A stretch of 64,000 nt of DNA, from the NCBI RefSeq assembly GCF_025751585.1, contig NZ_JAOWKX010000011.1, positions 1 to 64,000 on the forward strand, written 5' to 3'. The number at the start of each line of letters is the position of its first letter. Position 1 is the first letter of the stretch. The stretch is from Fluctibacter corallii. GTDB lineage: Bacteria > Pseudomonadota > Gammaproteobacteria > Enterobacterales > Alteromonadaceae. The notes under the pieces were generated by a model. The model saw only the letters and a list, made by a program, of their open reading frames with translations. It did no database searches and was not told the DNA's origin. This document shows, piece by piece, positions 49,452-58,435 of this stretch. The position numbers were made by a program, and so were the translations under genes.

Positions 49452-50613
49452 AATGCCCCTTTGCAGCCATTACGCCTGCATTTTGCATAACTGCGACGAC
49501 CATTTGGTTCGGCACCAGACGGTGTACGCCAGACACCACCACCAATTCATTATCGGTAAATGTGCCTCTTACAAAGGCTTTGTTGTCTTCGCTGTACAGA
49601 AGCTCAACCGATTTGGCGATTACCTGCTGCTTTTGTGTATCGGCGACGGTGTACAGCGTCCAAAGCCCGCGCACACCACTATTGAGTGCAGATTTTGGCA
49701 CCCAAAACCCCTTTTCCTGAATCACTTCTCGCATCGCCAATGCAATCAAATCACCAGGTAATAATGTGTCCTGCCCTTCGTCTAGCGTGAATATCACATC
49801 AACAGTTCGGGTCTGTAGATTACGATTCGGACTCGCAGATTTCAGCTTCGCAGCGTACTGTTTCTCTCCAACGTTGAGGTAATGAACTGTCTGTTTGTTT
49901 TTGTTCGAAAACGTTCGCGCATGACGCATCGGCATGGCGAATCGAGCTTCAAGCTCACCAAACTCTCGAAGCGTGATAATGGGTGCACTAGGCGATATTA
50001 CGCTACCTGCGTCTTTATATTGGGCAACCACATAGCCATCAAAAGGCGCACGTATTTGAGACTTTTCAAGCTCCACTTGCAGGCGTTGTATGTTCGCGTT
50101 TATCTCTTCACGCGTAGCACGCACCGACTTGAGTTGCTGCCGCGATTCATCTAAGCGCTGTTTCGAATCTAAATTTCGCTGGCTTAAATCTTCTACACGT
50201 TTAAGGGTTGAAACTGCCAACGCTTCGTTAGCATCATTACGTTTTTGGGCGGCTTTTTGTGCATTAAGCTGCGCCTGCAAACGACTTGAATCAAGCTCGG
50301 CTAATACGTCGCCAGCTTTTACATAGTACCCTTCATCCACATTCATTGACGCTAGCTTTCCCGCAAATTCAAAGCCCAAATCTGCAGTTCGGCGCGCTTC
50401 TATATTGCCATACACGATACGTTGCTGTTGGTAGGCCTGTTGTTGCTCAAGCGGAACAACATTGACTTGATGTAATTTGGCTTGATTGAAGTCGTCGCCA
50501 TTTGATGCATCACCGGCAAACACCAGCAACGCCACCAAACCAATAAATGGAACAAGCAAAGCCGCCGAAATTTTTATAAAATCGGTCTTTGCAGACGTGG
50601 ATGAAAGGTTCAT
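49444..50613 (-). CDS. RND efflux periplasmic adaptor (membrane fusion protein)
   Basis: 389 aa. N-terminal membrane anchor (about 15-34). Lipoyl half-motifs GFEFAGKLASMNVDEGYYVKAGD and KSQIRAPFDGYVVAQYKDAG flank a coiled-coil hairpin (about 110-180). Beta-barrel and membrane-proximal domains follow. It joins the permease to the outer-membrane channel. Transcribed divergently from the TetR regulator across the operator at 50660-50689. Confidence 0.94.
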   Translation of the reverse strand: MNLSSTSAKTDFIKISAALLVPFIGLVALLVFAGDASNGDDFNQAKLHQVNVVPLEQQQAYQQQRIVYGNIEARRTADLGFEFAGKLASMNVDEGYYVKAGDVLAELDSSRLQAQLNAQKAAQKRNDANEALAVSTLKRVEDLSQRNLDSKQRLDESRQQLKSVRATREEINANIQRLQVELEKSQIRAPFDGYVVAQYKDAGSVISPSAPIITLREFGELEARFAMPMRHARTFSNKNKQTVHYLNVGEKQYAAKLKSASPNRNLQTRTVDVIFTLDEGQDTLLPGDLIALAMREVIQEKGFWVPKSALNSGVRGLWTLYTVADTQKQQVIAKSVELLYSEDNKAFVRGTFTDNELVVVSGVHRLVPNQMVVAVMQNAGVMAAKGHYE

Positions 50614-50659
50614 ACGGATTTTTCGCTAAATACGTCTTGATATGTTGAGATGTAATGCA

Positions 50660-50689
50660 GTCTAGTCTATAAATACTAGACCGTCTAGT
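50660..50689. promoter_or_regulatory. TetR-type operator (overlapping palindromes)
   Basis: ACTAGACCGTCTAGT (50675-50689) is a perfect palindrome around a single central base. A third half-site, GTCTAGT, at 50660-50666 makes a second inverted repeat with ACTAGAC (50675-50681), 8 bp apart. It lies in the 108-bp gap between the divergent efflux and regulator genes, where the local repressor should bind. Confidence 0.82.
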
Positions 50690-50721
50690 TTGGTAATTAA
50701 AATTTAACATTTAGGTAGCTG

Positions 50722-51387
50722 TTGCGCGTGACTTTAGAAACCACTCAAATCGATGTAAACCCTACGGGAAATAAAGCAGGACGCCCAAAAAGTATCGAAA
50801 AGCGGAAACGCATTTTAGACGCTGCCACCGATCTATTTCTAGCCAATGGTGTCAGTTCAACATCAATGGATATGGTCGCCACGACGGCGGGTGTATCAAA
50901 GCAAACGGTCTATTCACACTTTAATAGCAAAGATGACTTATTCGCGGCTGTTATCAGTCAGAAGTGCGGTGAATACCAATTGGATAAAACCGCGTTACTC
51001 GACCCAAATCGCGAGCCTAAAGCGGTGCTGCATGAGTTTGGTTCACGTTTTGTATCACTACTTCGAGACAAACAAGTCATTGCCATGCATCGCATCGTGA
51101 TAGCAGAGGGGGCGAGCAATCCGAGAGTGGCAGAAATCTTTTATGAGTCAGGCCCAGTTTCTGAGATTAATTTGCTTACAGAGTATTTTTATCATAGTCC
51201 CCACTTTACGCTCTCAGAAGATATGGCGCGTCACGCTGCGGTATGCTTGTTAAACCTACTAAAGGGGCACTTTCATTTCACGGAAATGCTGAGCTTGCCG
51301 TGCGACCTATCGGAAATAGATGAGAGTGAACATGTTTCGCGCACGCTCGCGCAGTTTTTTGCCATTTTGGATCATCAAGCGCTTTAG
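50722..51387 (+). CDS. TetR/AcrR-family regulator of the efflux genes
   Basis: 221 aa. The start is uncertain: a TTG at 50722 with AGGT upstream, or a GTG two codons later. The HTH is STSMDMVATTAGVSKQTVYS followed by HFNSKDDLFAAVI (about residues 45-78). The C-terminal half resembles the AefR-like TetR ligand domain, with VIAEGASNPRVAEIFYESGP near 125. Divergent position and the palindrome between the genes indicate it represses the pump and probably itself until an effector binds. Confidence 0.9.
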   Translation: MRVTLETTQIDVNPTGNKAGRPKSIEKRKRILDAATDLFLANGVSSTSMDMVATTAGVSKQTVYSHFNSKDDLFAAVISQKCGEYQLDKTALLDPNREPKAVLHEFGSRFVSLLRDKQVIAMHRIVIAEGASNPRVAEIFYESGPVSEINLLTEYFYHSPHFTLSEDMARHAAVCLLNLLKGHFHFTEMLSLPCDLSEIDESEHVSRTLAQFFAILDHQAL

Positions 51388-51423
51388 CAGAGAACACAAA
51401 TGTTAAGCCCAGCAATCGCCAAT

Positions 51424-52365
51424 TTACAGTTTTTCAGCTTCGATGTGTCCAACACGAAATACACTCATGTCTTCTGCAAAACTGATACTGCCAGAATAAT
51501 GCTGCCGAATGGCTTTAGTGGTTTCTAGTTCTATCCCGTTAGTGCGATTCATGCGATGAGAAATAACAATATGAGGTGTGCCGATATCTCGCGCTAGCCT
51601 GCCAATCTCAGTGGGTGTCATGTGTAAGGCTTTAGCCTCTTTTGACGCCTCTTCTGGTATAGCATTGTGCATCACCACAATGTCACTCCCTTTGGCTAAT
51701 CTGGCAAAACCATCTGTTTTGTTTGTGGTATCTCCAGAAAAGCTAATAGAGCACGCGCCAATATCAACGCGCCACCCTAACGCTGCAACGGGCCCATGAT
51801 CCACGCCAATCCCCCGTACTTTTATTGCATCATTGATAGCAAAGCTCACGGGATTTCGTGTATTCAGTCCAATGTCTTGGGTTGTAATTTTGTAGTCGCT
51901 GTCTGTGCCAGAAAGAATATACTCTTTCAGGTAAGGGTACGTGCTGCTTTCTCCTAATAATCGAGAGATATACACAGATGTGGCTGGCATCAATGCATTA
52001 CCCGCTGGCCCCAAGATACGCATTGGCATCGTTCGGCCAGTAAAGTAACTTCCTTTAATATAGGCAGGTAAATCGTTAACGTGATCAACATGTAAATGAC
52101 TGAGCAAAATAGCCTCGACATCATTCACATTCGCCTTTGCTTTTCCGAATGCTAAACTCGTTCCTGAGCCAGCATCAATGAGCACTTTGGCCCTGTTCTC
52201 GTGCCACAGCAAGTAACCTGTAGATGCACGTCCGTCATTCAGCTCTGGCCCACCTGAACCTAATACTTGCAATACCACGTTTCGCGCTTTGCATGCCCCA
52301 TGAGCAGTAAAGCTAGCTAAAACCACCGACATTAATAATGTGTATTGAAGTAATCGTGTGTACAT
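51424..52365 (-). CDS. Secreted MBL-fold metallohydrolase
   Basis: 313 aa from MYTRLLQYTLLMSVVLASFT (signal peptide), chosen over a start eight codons upstream. The dinuclear zinc motif is ILLSHLHVDHVNDLPA near residue 96. Further ligands lie in SFSGDTTNK, VVMHNAIPEE and VISHRMN. The architecture resembles RNase Z-superfamily phosphodiesterases/arylsulfatases rather than beta-lactamases. Periplasmic location argues against tRNA processing. Substrate unknown. It converges on the TetR gene. Confidence 0.85.
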   Translation of the reverse strand: MYTRLLQYTLLMSVVLASFTAHGACKARNVVLQVLGSGGPELNDGRASTGYLLWHENRAKVLIDAGSGTSLAFGKAKANVNDVEAILLSHLHVDHVNDLPAYIKGSYFTGRTMPMRILGPAGNALMPATSVYISRLLGESSTYPYLKEYILSGTDSDYKITTQDIGLNTRNPVSFAINDAIKVRGIGVDHGPVAALGWRVDIGACSISFSGDTTNKTDGFARLAKGSDIVVMHNAIPEEASKEAKALHMTPTEIGRLARDIGTPHIVISHRMNRTNGIELETTKAIRQHYSGSISFAEDMSVFRVGHIEAEKL

Positions 52366-52555
52366 AGTGTTTTCCAGCACTTTCAACAAGTTAACCTATT
52401 CCTGAACTTATCCTAGTGCATTTTTCAGACAATCTCGACTCATTTATGTGATTCCGTTTTTATTCCCTGATTCAAGAGCGAAAAGGATGCGTTCTGTTAA
52501 GAAGGTGTGCTAAATTAAAGCCGATAGGGATCATTTTCGGGCAAACAATAAAGGT

Positions 52556-52954
52556 ATGTACTTCGTGAGAGTGATAGGAATAGTTTCAGCGGTTGCACTG
52601 GTATCAGGGTGCAGCGGTGCTTTTTCTGCTAAACAGGAAGCACCCCCATCCATCATGCCCACGAATACTACACCGCTTTCCCTTGTTGATATGCATTATG
52701 CCGACCCTGTCGCCGACGCCAATTTGGCTGCAGGTAATCAGCGCTTTGCTTTTTTGATGACACAAAACGACGAGACGATTCCAGGGCTGCAACTGACAGT
52801 CAATGAGCAATTAGCCTTAAAAGATCGGTGCGGTGTAAAAGTCGTGACCGGAGATGCCAGCGTCATCAACCAGTATATTGCGCAATACAATCTACAAATG
52901 TTGAATGCCTGTCAAAAATTCGCTCCACTTTCGGTAGTCAATCAAGCCAATTAA
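52556..52954 (+). CDS. Small lipoprotein, unknown function
   Basis: 132 aa. The lipobox LVSGC at residues 16-20 predicts lipidation at Cys20. After a low-complexity linker (APPSIMPTNTT) a short domain of about 100 residues follows, with DANLAAGNQRFAFLMTQNDE and two Cys (DRCGVKVV, NACQKFAP) that could form a disulfide. AAAGG lies just upstream of the ATG. No family recognised. It precedes pyrB by 88 bp. Confidence 0.72.
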   Translation: MYFVRVIGIVSAVALVSGCSGAFSAKQEAPPSIMPTNTTPLSLVDMHYADPVADANLAAGNQRFAFLMTQNDETIPGLQLTVNEQLALKDRCGVKVVTGDASVINQYIAQYNLQMLNACQKFAPLSVVNQAN

Positions 52955-53042
52955 CTACGAATTTCGTTGCGTTATTCATCCCCTTTCGGCTTCGCTTTTG
53001 TTAAAATCCTTTTCCAACCTGCAATCAACATGCTGAATATTG

Positions 53043-54056
53043 ATGAAATTCACTGGCAATCACATTCTTTCGGTTAATCAATTCGACCGTGAGGCAATTC
53101 AAACGGTATTCAACACCGCCGATCTTATGGTTCCTTATGCACGCCGCGACAAACGTACAACGGTGTTAGATGGCGCAATTTTAGGAAACCTCTTTTTTGA
53201 GCCAAGTACACGTACACGAGTTAGTTTTGGTACGGCATTCAATTTATTAGGCGGTGAAGTGAGAGAAACCACAGGCATGAGCAGCTCTGCGTTGGCAAAA
53301 GGCGAATCGCTTTATGACACAGCCCGCGTATTGAGTGGATATTCTGATGTTATTGCAATGCGTCATCCCGACGCTAACTCTGTTGCAGAATTTGCGCAAG
53401 GCAGCCGCATTCCCGTCATCAACGGTGGCGATGGCCCCAATGAACATCCAACCCAAGCGTTGTTAGATTTATATACCATCAGCAAAGAACGTCAATCTCA
53501 CGGAGAGTCTGTTGATGGACTTCATATTGCCATGATCGGTGATCTGAAATATGGCCGAACCGTACACTCACTATCAAAGTTATTAAGTTTGTATAACAAC
53601 GTGCGGTTTACGTTGATTGCACCGAACGAATTGGCCATGCCTGACTATATTCTCGATACCATAGACAATGCAGGACACCGCATCACCATCACTGACCAGC
53701 TAGATGGCAGTGTTGATGCTGATATTTGCTATCAAACCCGCATTCAGGAAGAGCGCTTTCCTAGTCAGGAAGAAGCCAATAAGTATCGTGGAAAATTTCG
53801 TCTGAATCAGGCGATTTATACCAAACACTTTCAATCAAAAACCGTCATCATGCACCCATTACCGCGCGACTCCAGAGCCGACGCAAATGAGCTTGATAAC
53901 GACCTCAACCAACACCCTAATCTCGCCATTTTCAGACAAACTGACAATGGCGTACTTGTACGAATGGCACTGTTCGCTCTAACGCTCGGCGTCGCGGATA
54001 AAGTGCGTCAATATGAACGTGATGTCACGTGGTACAGCAATAAGAATCAAGCGTAA
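53043..54056 (+). CDS. pyrB: Aspartate carbamoyltransferase catalytic chain
   Basis: 337 aa, slightly longer than E. coli PyrB (311). The carbamoyl-phosphate motif FFEPSTRTRVSF is near residue 55. HPTQALLDLYTI lies near 136 and IMHPLPRD near 270. It makes N-carbamoyl-L-aspartate in pyrimidine synthesis. No pyrI regulatory chain follows, so allosteric control cannot be assumed. A TTG one codon upstream is in frame, but the ATG at 53043 is the likelier start. Confidence 0.96.
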   Translation: MKFTGNHILSVNQFDREAIQTVFNTADLMVPYARRDKRTTVLDGAILGNLFFEPSTRTRVSFGTAFNLLGGEVRETTGMSSSALAKGESLYDTARVLSGYSDVIAMRHPDANSVAEFAQGSRIPVINGGDGPNEHPTQALLDLYTISKERQSHGESVDGLHIAMIGDLKYGRTVHSLSKLLSLYNNVRFTLIAPNELAMPDYILDTIDNAGHRITITDQLDGSVDADICYQTRIQEERFPSQEEANKYRGKFRLNQAIYTKHFQSKTVIMHPLPRDSRADANELDNDLNQHPNLAIFRQTDNGVLVRMALFALTLGVADKVRQYERDVTWYSNKNQA

Positions 54057-54059
54057 ATT

Positions 54060-55343
54060 ATGCAAAAATCTCAACAATTATTTGAACGTGCTCAACAGCA
54101 CATCCCTGGTGGCGTTAACTCGCCAGTTCGTGCATTTAAAGCGGTAGGTGGAACGCCTCCATTTATCGAGCGAGCAGACGGCCCGTATATCTTCGATGCC
54201 GATGGCAAACAATACATTGATTATGTGCAGTCATGGGGCCCGATGGTACTTGGACACAATCACTCAGGCATTCGCCAAGCCGTCGTCGCTGCCGCAGAAA
54301 AAGGGCTTAGCTTTGGCGCACCAACCGAAGCCGAAGTGATCATGGCAGAAATGGTCAGCGATATGGTGCCATCCATGGAGATGGTTCGTATGGTGAATTC
54401 AGGCACTGAAGCCACCATGAGCGCCATCCGCTTGGCACGTGGTTATACGGGCAAAAACAAGTTATTAAAATTTGAAGGGTGCTATCACGGTCATGCCGAT
54501 TCATTGCTAGTAAAAGCGGGATCAGGCGCATTAACGTTGGGCGTGCCAAGTTCTCCTGGTGTACCTGACGACATCGCAAAACATACCTTAACCCAAGAAT
54601 ACAATAACCTGGATTCAGTAAAAGACGCCTTTAACGAGCATGGTGATGACATTGCCTGTGTTATCGTTGAACCGGTAGCAGGAAATATGAACTGCATTCC
54701 GCCTGTAGAAGGATTTTTGGAGGGCTTACGTGCCCTTTGCGACCAATACGGTGCGGTGCTTATCTTTGATGAAGTGATGACAGGATTTCGCGTTGCACAA
54801 GGCGGCGCACAAGCACGTTATAACATTCAACCTGACTTAACCTGCTTAGGCAAGGTAATCGGCGGCGGCATGCCGGTGGGCGCATTTGGCGGTAAGCGCG
54901 AGATCATGTCTCATATTGCGCCAAGTGGCCCGGTGTATCAAGCAGGCACACTATCTGGAAATCCAGTTGCCATGGCCGCAGGACTGGCGGCACTCACTGC
55001 CATTCGAGACGCGAATATGTATGATACATTGTCGAGTAATACCGAGCGTTTGGCATTGGGCATAAAAGCCATTGCTGATAAATACGATATTCCACTTACC
55101 GTGAATTATGCTGGCAGTATGTTTGGGTTCTTTTTTACAGATGTAGAAAAAGTCGTGAACTATCAACAGGCGATTAATTGTGACACAGACCGGTTTAACC
55201 GCTTTTATCACGGCATGCTGGAACAAGGTGTTTATTTGGCACCTGCGTCATACGAAGCTGGATTTGTTTCGATTGCGCATACCGACGATGTCATTACAGA
55301 AACCTTGTCTATCGTCGATAAGGTGATGGCTACACTTGTATAG
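54060..55343 (+). CDS. hemL: Glutamate-1-semialdehyde 2,1-aminomutase
   Basis: 427 aa, standard length. Features: [20 protein letters not shown] at the start, [18 protein letters not shown] near 118, [16 protein letters not shown] near 244, and the PLP lysine in [19 protein letters not shown] near 267. It converts glutamate-1-semialdehyde to 5-aminolevulinate in tetrapyrrole synthesis. It lies 3 bp after pyrB, so the two may be cotranscribed. Confidence 0.97.
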   Translation: MQKSQQLFERAQQHIPGGVNSPVRAFKAVGGTPPFIERADGPYIFDADGKQYIDYVQSWGPMVLGHNHSGIRQAVVAAAEKGLSFGAPTEAEVIMAEMVSDMVPSMEMVRMVNSGTEATMSAIRLARGYTGKNKLLKFEGCYHGHADSLLVKAGSGALTLGVPSSPGVPDDIAKHTLTQEYNNLDSVKDAFNEHGDDIACVIVEPVAGNMNCIPPVEGFLEGLRALCDQYGAVLIFDEVMTGFRVAQGGAQARYNIQPDLTCLGKVIGGGMPVGAFGGKREIMSHIAPSGPVYQAGTLSGNPVAMAAGLAALTAIRDANMYDTLSSNTERLALGIKAIADKYDIPLTVNYAGSMFGFFFTDVEKVVNYQQAINCDTDRFNRFYHGMLEQGVYLAPASYEAGFVSIAHTDDVITETLSIVDKVMATLV

Positions 55344-55350
55344 TTGACTT

Positions 55351-55383
55351 AAGTACCTGATTGTATTTCTCAATCGGGTACTT
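55351..55383 (+). terminator. Strong hairpin after hemL
   Basis: AAGTACCTGATTG pairs with CAATCGGGTACTT over 13 bp (one G-T pair) with a 7-nt loop. It is 7 bp past the hemL stop. The T-run does not follow directly (CTTTTTC begins about 12 bp later), so it could be a terminator or an mRNA-stabilising structure. Confidence 0.6.
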
Positions 55384-55452
55384 GTTAGCGCCGTCTTTTT
55401 CTGCCATGTTATAAGCAAGCATAGGTGGACGGAAATAACCTGAATTAACACG

Positions 55453-56559
55453 ATGATATCTGAACTGTTTAGCCAGCCGCTGTTTGTTTTTCTTCTGGTG
55501 ATTTTAACTGGCTACACAGTGCTCGTTATCGGCTTGATATGGTATATACGCAAGCTAAAAGCACCGTTAAAAAATGATGCCTTAAAGCCTTTCGTTACTC
55601 CTCCCGCACAACCAAATCCCATACAGACCGAACCGAGTAAAAATCGATTCATCGACAAAGCCGACGAAGCAACACGACTGAATCAGACCTTTCAGAAATT
55701 TGTTCCTAAACAATTTGTCGACCACTTTGCCAAGCATGGCAGCAGCACGCTCGAGTTGGGGCGTGCAGATGAAGATGATGTGGCCATACTGTTTTGCGAC
55801 ATTCGAGGGTTTACGTCATTGTCAGAGCGCATGACACCACAAGAATTAATGCGCTTTTTGAATTCTTATTTTTTGCGGATGAATGATCCCATCCACCAAA
55901 ATGGCGGCTTTATTGATAAATTTATTGGCGATGCCATTATGGCGTTATTCGATCACCCTCAAGGCTCAAACGAAGATAAAGCCAGAGACGCAATAAAAGC
56001 CGCGATAGACTTACACGCAGCGCTAAAAATGTATAACCAGCACCGTCAAAACAGCAACTATCCGCCAATCAATGTGGGCATTGGCGTGCATTTTGGCCCA
56101 GTGATTATCGGTACAGTGGGATCTGACGATAGAATGGACACCACTGTCATTGGAGACAGTGTCAATATTGCCTATCGATTAGAGGGGCTTGCCCCCTTAT
56201 TTAATGCAGATATTGTGGTCAGTGCCCAAGCATTAGACACCGCCAAGGCCAACGGCCACTTTTCCTATCGGCTGCTAGAGTGGGTAAAAGTAAAAGGCAG
56301 AGAAAATGCGGTTGAAATATACGAAATCCTTGATCATCTTCCCGCAAAGGAACGAGATCAAAAACTGCTTATTGCTGACGACATCAAACACGGCCTTGCA
56401 TTACGAAAACGCTACGCCCTCCAAGACGCACTTGATGTCTTCACCGCTGCACATGAAAAAGCCCCTAATGACGCCTTGGTACTCCATCATATAGAACAAT
56501 GCCGCATCATGCTCACCAAACCCACCCCAAAAACCAAAGACGGCGCCTTGAGGATGTAG
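55453..56559 (+). CDS. Membrane-anchored class III adenylate/guanylate cyclase
   Basis: 368 aa. One membrane helix (about 10-32), a short linker, and FQKFVPKQFVDHF, then a class III cyclase domain (about 108-290). Metal-binding Asp residues are in FCDIRGFTSLSERM and FIGDAIMALFD. The base-recognition Lys is in EWVKVKGRENAVEIYE, and TTVIGDSVNIAYRLE supplies the transition-state region. Lys and Asp at the specificity positions favour ATP. A C-terminal helical segment with TPR-like spacing follows. No sensor domain is visible. Confidence 0.9.
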   Translation: MISELFSQPLFVFLLVILTGYTVLVIGLIWYIRKLKAPLKNDALKPFVTPPAQPNPIQTEPSKNRFIDKADEATRLNQTFQKFVPKQFVDHFAKHGSSTLELGRADEDDVAILFCDIRGFTSLSERMTPQELMRFLNSYFLRMNDPIHQNGGFIDKFIGDAIMALFDHPQGSNEDKARDAIKAAIDLHAALKMYNQHRQNSNYPPINVGIGVHFGPVIIGTVGSDDRMDTTVIGDSVNIAYRLEGLAPLFNADIVVSAQALDTAKANGHFSYRLLEWVKVKGRENAVEIYEILDHLPAKERDQKLLIADDIKHGLALRKRYALQDALDVFTAAHEKAPNDALVLHHIEQCRIMLTKPTPKTKDGALRM

Positions 56560-56580
56560 TGCTAATTTTCACGGCAAAAT

Positions 56581-56640
56581 AAGCAGAGCGAGCTAGCGAG
56601 CGACTTCTCATTTTCAGTGACAATTTGCGCAAGGTGAGGT
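56581..56640. repeat. 60-bp direct repeat, copy 1
   Basis: Begins AAGCAGAGCGAGCTAGCGAG and ends GCGCAAGGTGAGGT. It matches the copy at 58356-58415 at 58 of 60 positions in the same orientation. It marks the left boundary of an AT-rich block of small minus-strand ORFs, 22 bp after the cyclase stop. Confidence 0.95.
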
Positions 56641-56755
56641 GGCATTGTCCACTTCCCCTAATACGACAAAGTTCTAAACTAGAGTTTTCCAGTTTCTCTT
56701 GGTTTGAATTTTAAAACTTCGGCATTTCTAGGTAACGAAATATCAAATAAACGCT

Positions 56756-57136
56756 TTAATCAGCCTCTGCAACATTGGACGGTTGCATGGATTCTTTATT
56801 CTTCAACTTTCTATTTCGAACCATTCCAAGATAAATGAATACCATTCCAACAATAAAAACTGCAGTGTTCCGTATATTTAGGAAACTAAATTCTGCGCCA
56901 GATGGGTATGACAGTGTATGAACAAAAGCAGTCCCCAAAAAGATCAAAGCAAAGCATCCAATGTATCCCATAACACCGCCTCGATAATCACAAAGTGCCG
57001 TTAACCCAATATAAAGGGCCACAGCTATAAGCATAAAAGGGATCGCGAAACTTGCACTATCTCGCAAAAAAACATTTGATACCCCACATACGATTAATAA
57101 GATTGCAATCAGGTAATTTAATAATTTGTAATTCAT
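56756..57136 (-). CDS. Hypothetical membrane protein of the accessory island
   Basis: 126 aa with four hydrophobic segments (about 5-22, 28-46, 53-71 and 85-103) and a basic then acidic tail (RNRKLKNKESMQ). No family recognised. It starts 21 bp after a GCGTTATGT sequence that resembles an attC end box but has no matching partner. All neighbours in the island are on the same strand, and AT content is higher than in flanking housekeeping genes. Confidence 0.6.
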   Translation of the reverse strand: MNYKLLNYLIAILLIVCGVSNVFLRDSASFAIPFMLIAVALYIGLTALCDYRGGVMGYIGCFALIFLGTAFVHTLSYPSGAEFSFLNIRNTAVFIVGMVFIYLGMVRNRKLKNKESMQPSNVAEAD

Positions 57137-57196
57137 ACTAGACTCTCGTGAAACATAACGCTTAATACCTCTTTTCTTTATTCTCTTTTTAGTTTT

Positions 57197-57292
57197 CTAT
57201 TCGAAAATAAAGATTGCTACAGTACATACCAATACAACTACAAGCATTGAACGCAGGTTCAAACAATATTTATGATATAGCTCAATCATCAT
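57197..57292 (-). CDS. Possible 31-aa membrane peptide
   Basis: Starts MMIELYHKYCLNLRSM and continues with the hydrophobic LVVVLVCTVAIFIFE. A short single-pass profile. No strong ribosome-binding site is visible. Included because it lies in line with the other minus-strand ORFs of the island. Confidence 0.3.
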   Translation of the reverse strand: MMIELYHKYCLNLRSMLVVVLVCTVAIFIFE

Positions 57293-57345
57293 TGCTGTCT
57301 TGAGTTCAAGTGAATAATGGCTTGTAGTTGCTACTTACTTCTGAT

Positions 57346-57471
57346 TTATATAATCCAGTTGAGGTAAGCTTTTTTCAAGCCTATCTCATCCTTTATTTTA
57401 CCTGCAATTAAGACACCACGAACACTCAGCATTAATATCAGTCCGAAGCAATTAAAAAGTAGATGTTGCAT
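57346..57471 (-). CDS. Possible 41-aa membrane peptide
   Basis: Starts MQHLLFNCFGLILMLSVRGV, giving a hydrophobic N-terminal helix, then the charged KIKDEIGLKKAYLNW. The frame is open eight hydrophobic codons further upstream without an ATG. No clear ribosome-binding site. Same strand and AT-rich context as its neighbours. Confidence 0.33.
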   Translation of the reverse strand: MQHLLFNCFGLILMLSVRGVLIAGKIKDEIGLKKAYLNWII

Positions 57472-57593
57472 AAGAACTGTTAAGAAAGCTAGCAGCTAAA
57501 TCAAGGGCAAAAATACCGCGCCTAACTTCCAAAAGTACGATTTGTTTGCCCTATGGAACAAAGTGAGCGAGTGAGCAGACTTTGATAGCTCCC

Positions 57594-58076
57594 TTACTCT
57601 GAACGTAAATTGAATCCCCACACCTCATGCTCACCACCTCTCACTGCTAGTGTGACGTATAGCTTACCAGATGTTCCGAACTTACTATTCTCTGAGAACT
57701 TGACCGGGTAAACGAGCCTGAACTGCTTCGTATCACCTTGATGTCCAAGAAATTCTGAATGACTGAAACCTCCCTGAATAATTGAATCGAAGTATTCAAC
57801 CAACTCATCCATAGTTTTCAAGATGTCCTTTTTGTCTATTTGCGCCTTAGAAGAATCACTAAATAGATCGTATACAGCATTGTAATCGCGGTCGTTATAT
57901 GCACTTACGAATCGTTCATAAAGCTCATCTCTTACATGTTTGTCTATATGTTCGGGTAGTGCATTCTTCGATTCAATTTGCGTTGTTGGTAAGGAATTTC
58001 TCTCTACCCCAAACCATATAGTTGCAACTAAATTTGCTACCAATAACACGATGATTGTTGCGTAAATACTTTTCAT
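57594..58076 (-). CDS. Hypothetical membrane-anchored protein with NTF2-like (DUF3887-type) domain
   Basis: 160 aa. One N-terminal membrane helix (about 4-23), then an alpha/beta domain whose opening ELYERFVSAYNDRDYNAVYD resembles the helical start of NTF2-like/DUF3887 folds. It closes with strands LYVTLAVRGGEHEVWGFNLR. The domain would lie outside the cytoplasm. Function unknown. AAAGGA lies just upstream of the ATG, so translation is plausible. Confidence 0.65.
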   Translation of the reverse strand: MKSIYATIIVLLVANLVATIWFGVERNSLPTTQIESKNALPEHIDKHVRDELYERFVSAYNDRDYNAVYDLFSDSSKAQIDKKDILKTMDELVEYFDSIIQGGFSHSEFLGHQGDTKQFRLVYPVKFSENSKFGTSGKLYVTLAVRGGEHEVWGFNLRSE

Positions 58077-58126
58077 AAAATCCTTTAAATTAAAAATAAG
58101 CGCAAACTATTACTTAACGGGTAGTA

Positions 58127-58149
58127 ACATAGCGGTGCCACCGCTATGT
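58127..58149. other. Perfect 9-bp hairpin inside the island
   Basis: ACATAGCGG and CCGCTATGT surround a 5-nt loop, between two minus-strand ORFs. A GTTAAGT sequence, which fits the attC end-box consensus GTTRRRY, lies a few bases downstream on the minus strand. The other end box is not convincing. It could be a terminator relic or a decayed cassette site. Confidence 0.4.
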
Positions 58150-58180
58150 AGCTGTTTCGACGTGTTTTTTTGCTTTTTTA

Positions 58181-58327
58181 TTAATTGCCACAATACCAGA
58201 ACATCCCAAATATAACCACCAGAAATACTGCGTTCACAATGAGGTTCGATTTAGAATTACTAATTTTGGCCTCCTCTTGCATGAAGCCAGAATTGTCTGC
58301 GATTTTTTCAAAATCAAAGGCTACCAC
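58181..58327 (-). CDS. Possible 48-aa membrane protein
   Basis: From a GTG start it reads MVAFDFEKIADNSGFMQEEA, then a Lys/Ser/Asn stretch, then the membrane helix LIVNAVFLVVIFGMFWYCGN. An internal ATG would give a 33-aa version. The composition looks protein-like in both halves. The start is uncertain because no strong ribosome-binding site is visible. Confidence 0.4.
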   Translation of the reverse strand: MVAFDFEKIADNSGFMQEEAKISNSKSNLIVNAVFLVVIFGMFWYCGN

Positions 58328-58355
58328 TGAGATGGTTTACTCGTATGCGCCAAAC

Positions 58356-58415
58356 AAGCAGAGCGAGCTAGCGAGCGATTTCTTATTTTCAGTGACAATT
58401 TGCGCAAGGTGAGGT
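58356..58415. repeat. 60-bp direct repeat, copy 2
   Basis: Same orientation as the copy at 56581-56640, with two substitutions in 60. The stretch between the copies is about 1.7 kb of AT-rich DNA holding only minus-strand ORFs. A shorter, looser similarity (GTGAGCGAGTGAGCAGACTT) occurs at 57563-57582. Confidence 0.95.
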
Positions 58416-58435
58416 TGAATGTCGTATGATTCATT

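Noticed and set aside
57520-57526. GCCTAAC, a perfect attC end box (RYYYAAC), as evidence of an integron cassette site
   Set aside because: No matching GTTRRRY box at the right distance and no paired inner arms were found, so it is not called an attC site. It is mentioned only as weak support for the island.
58185-58412. 75-codon plus-strand ORF overlapping the second 60-bp repeat
   Set aside because: Its second half is translated from the repeat itself and the better protein-like frame is on the minus strand (58181-58327). No ribosome-binding site.
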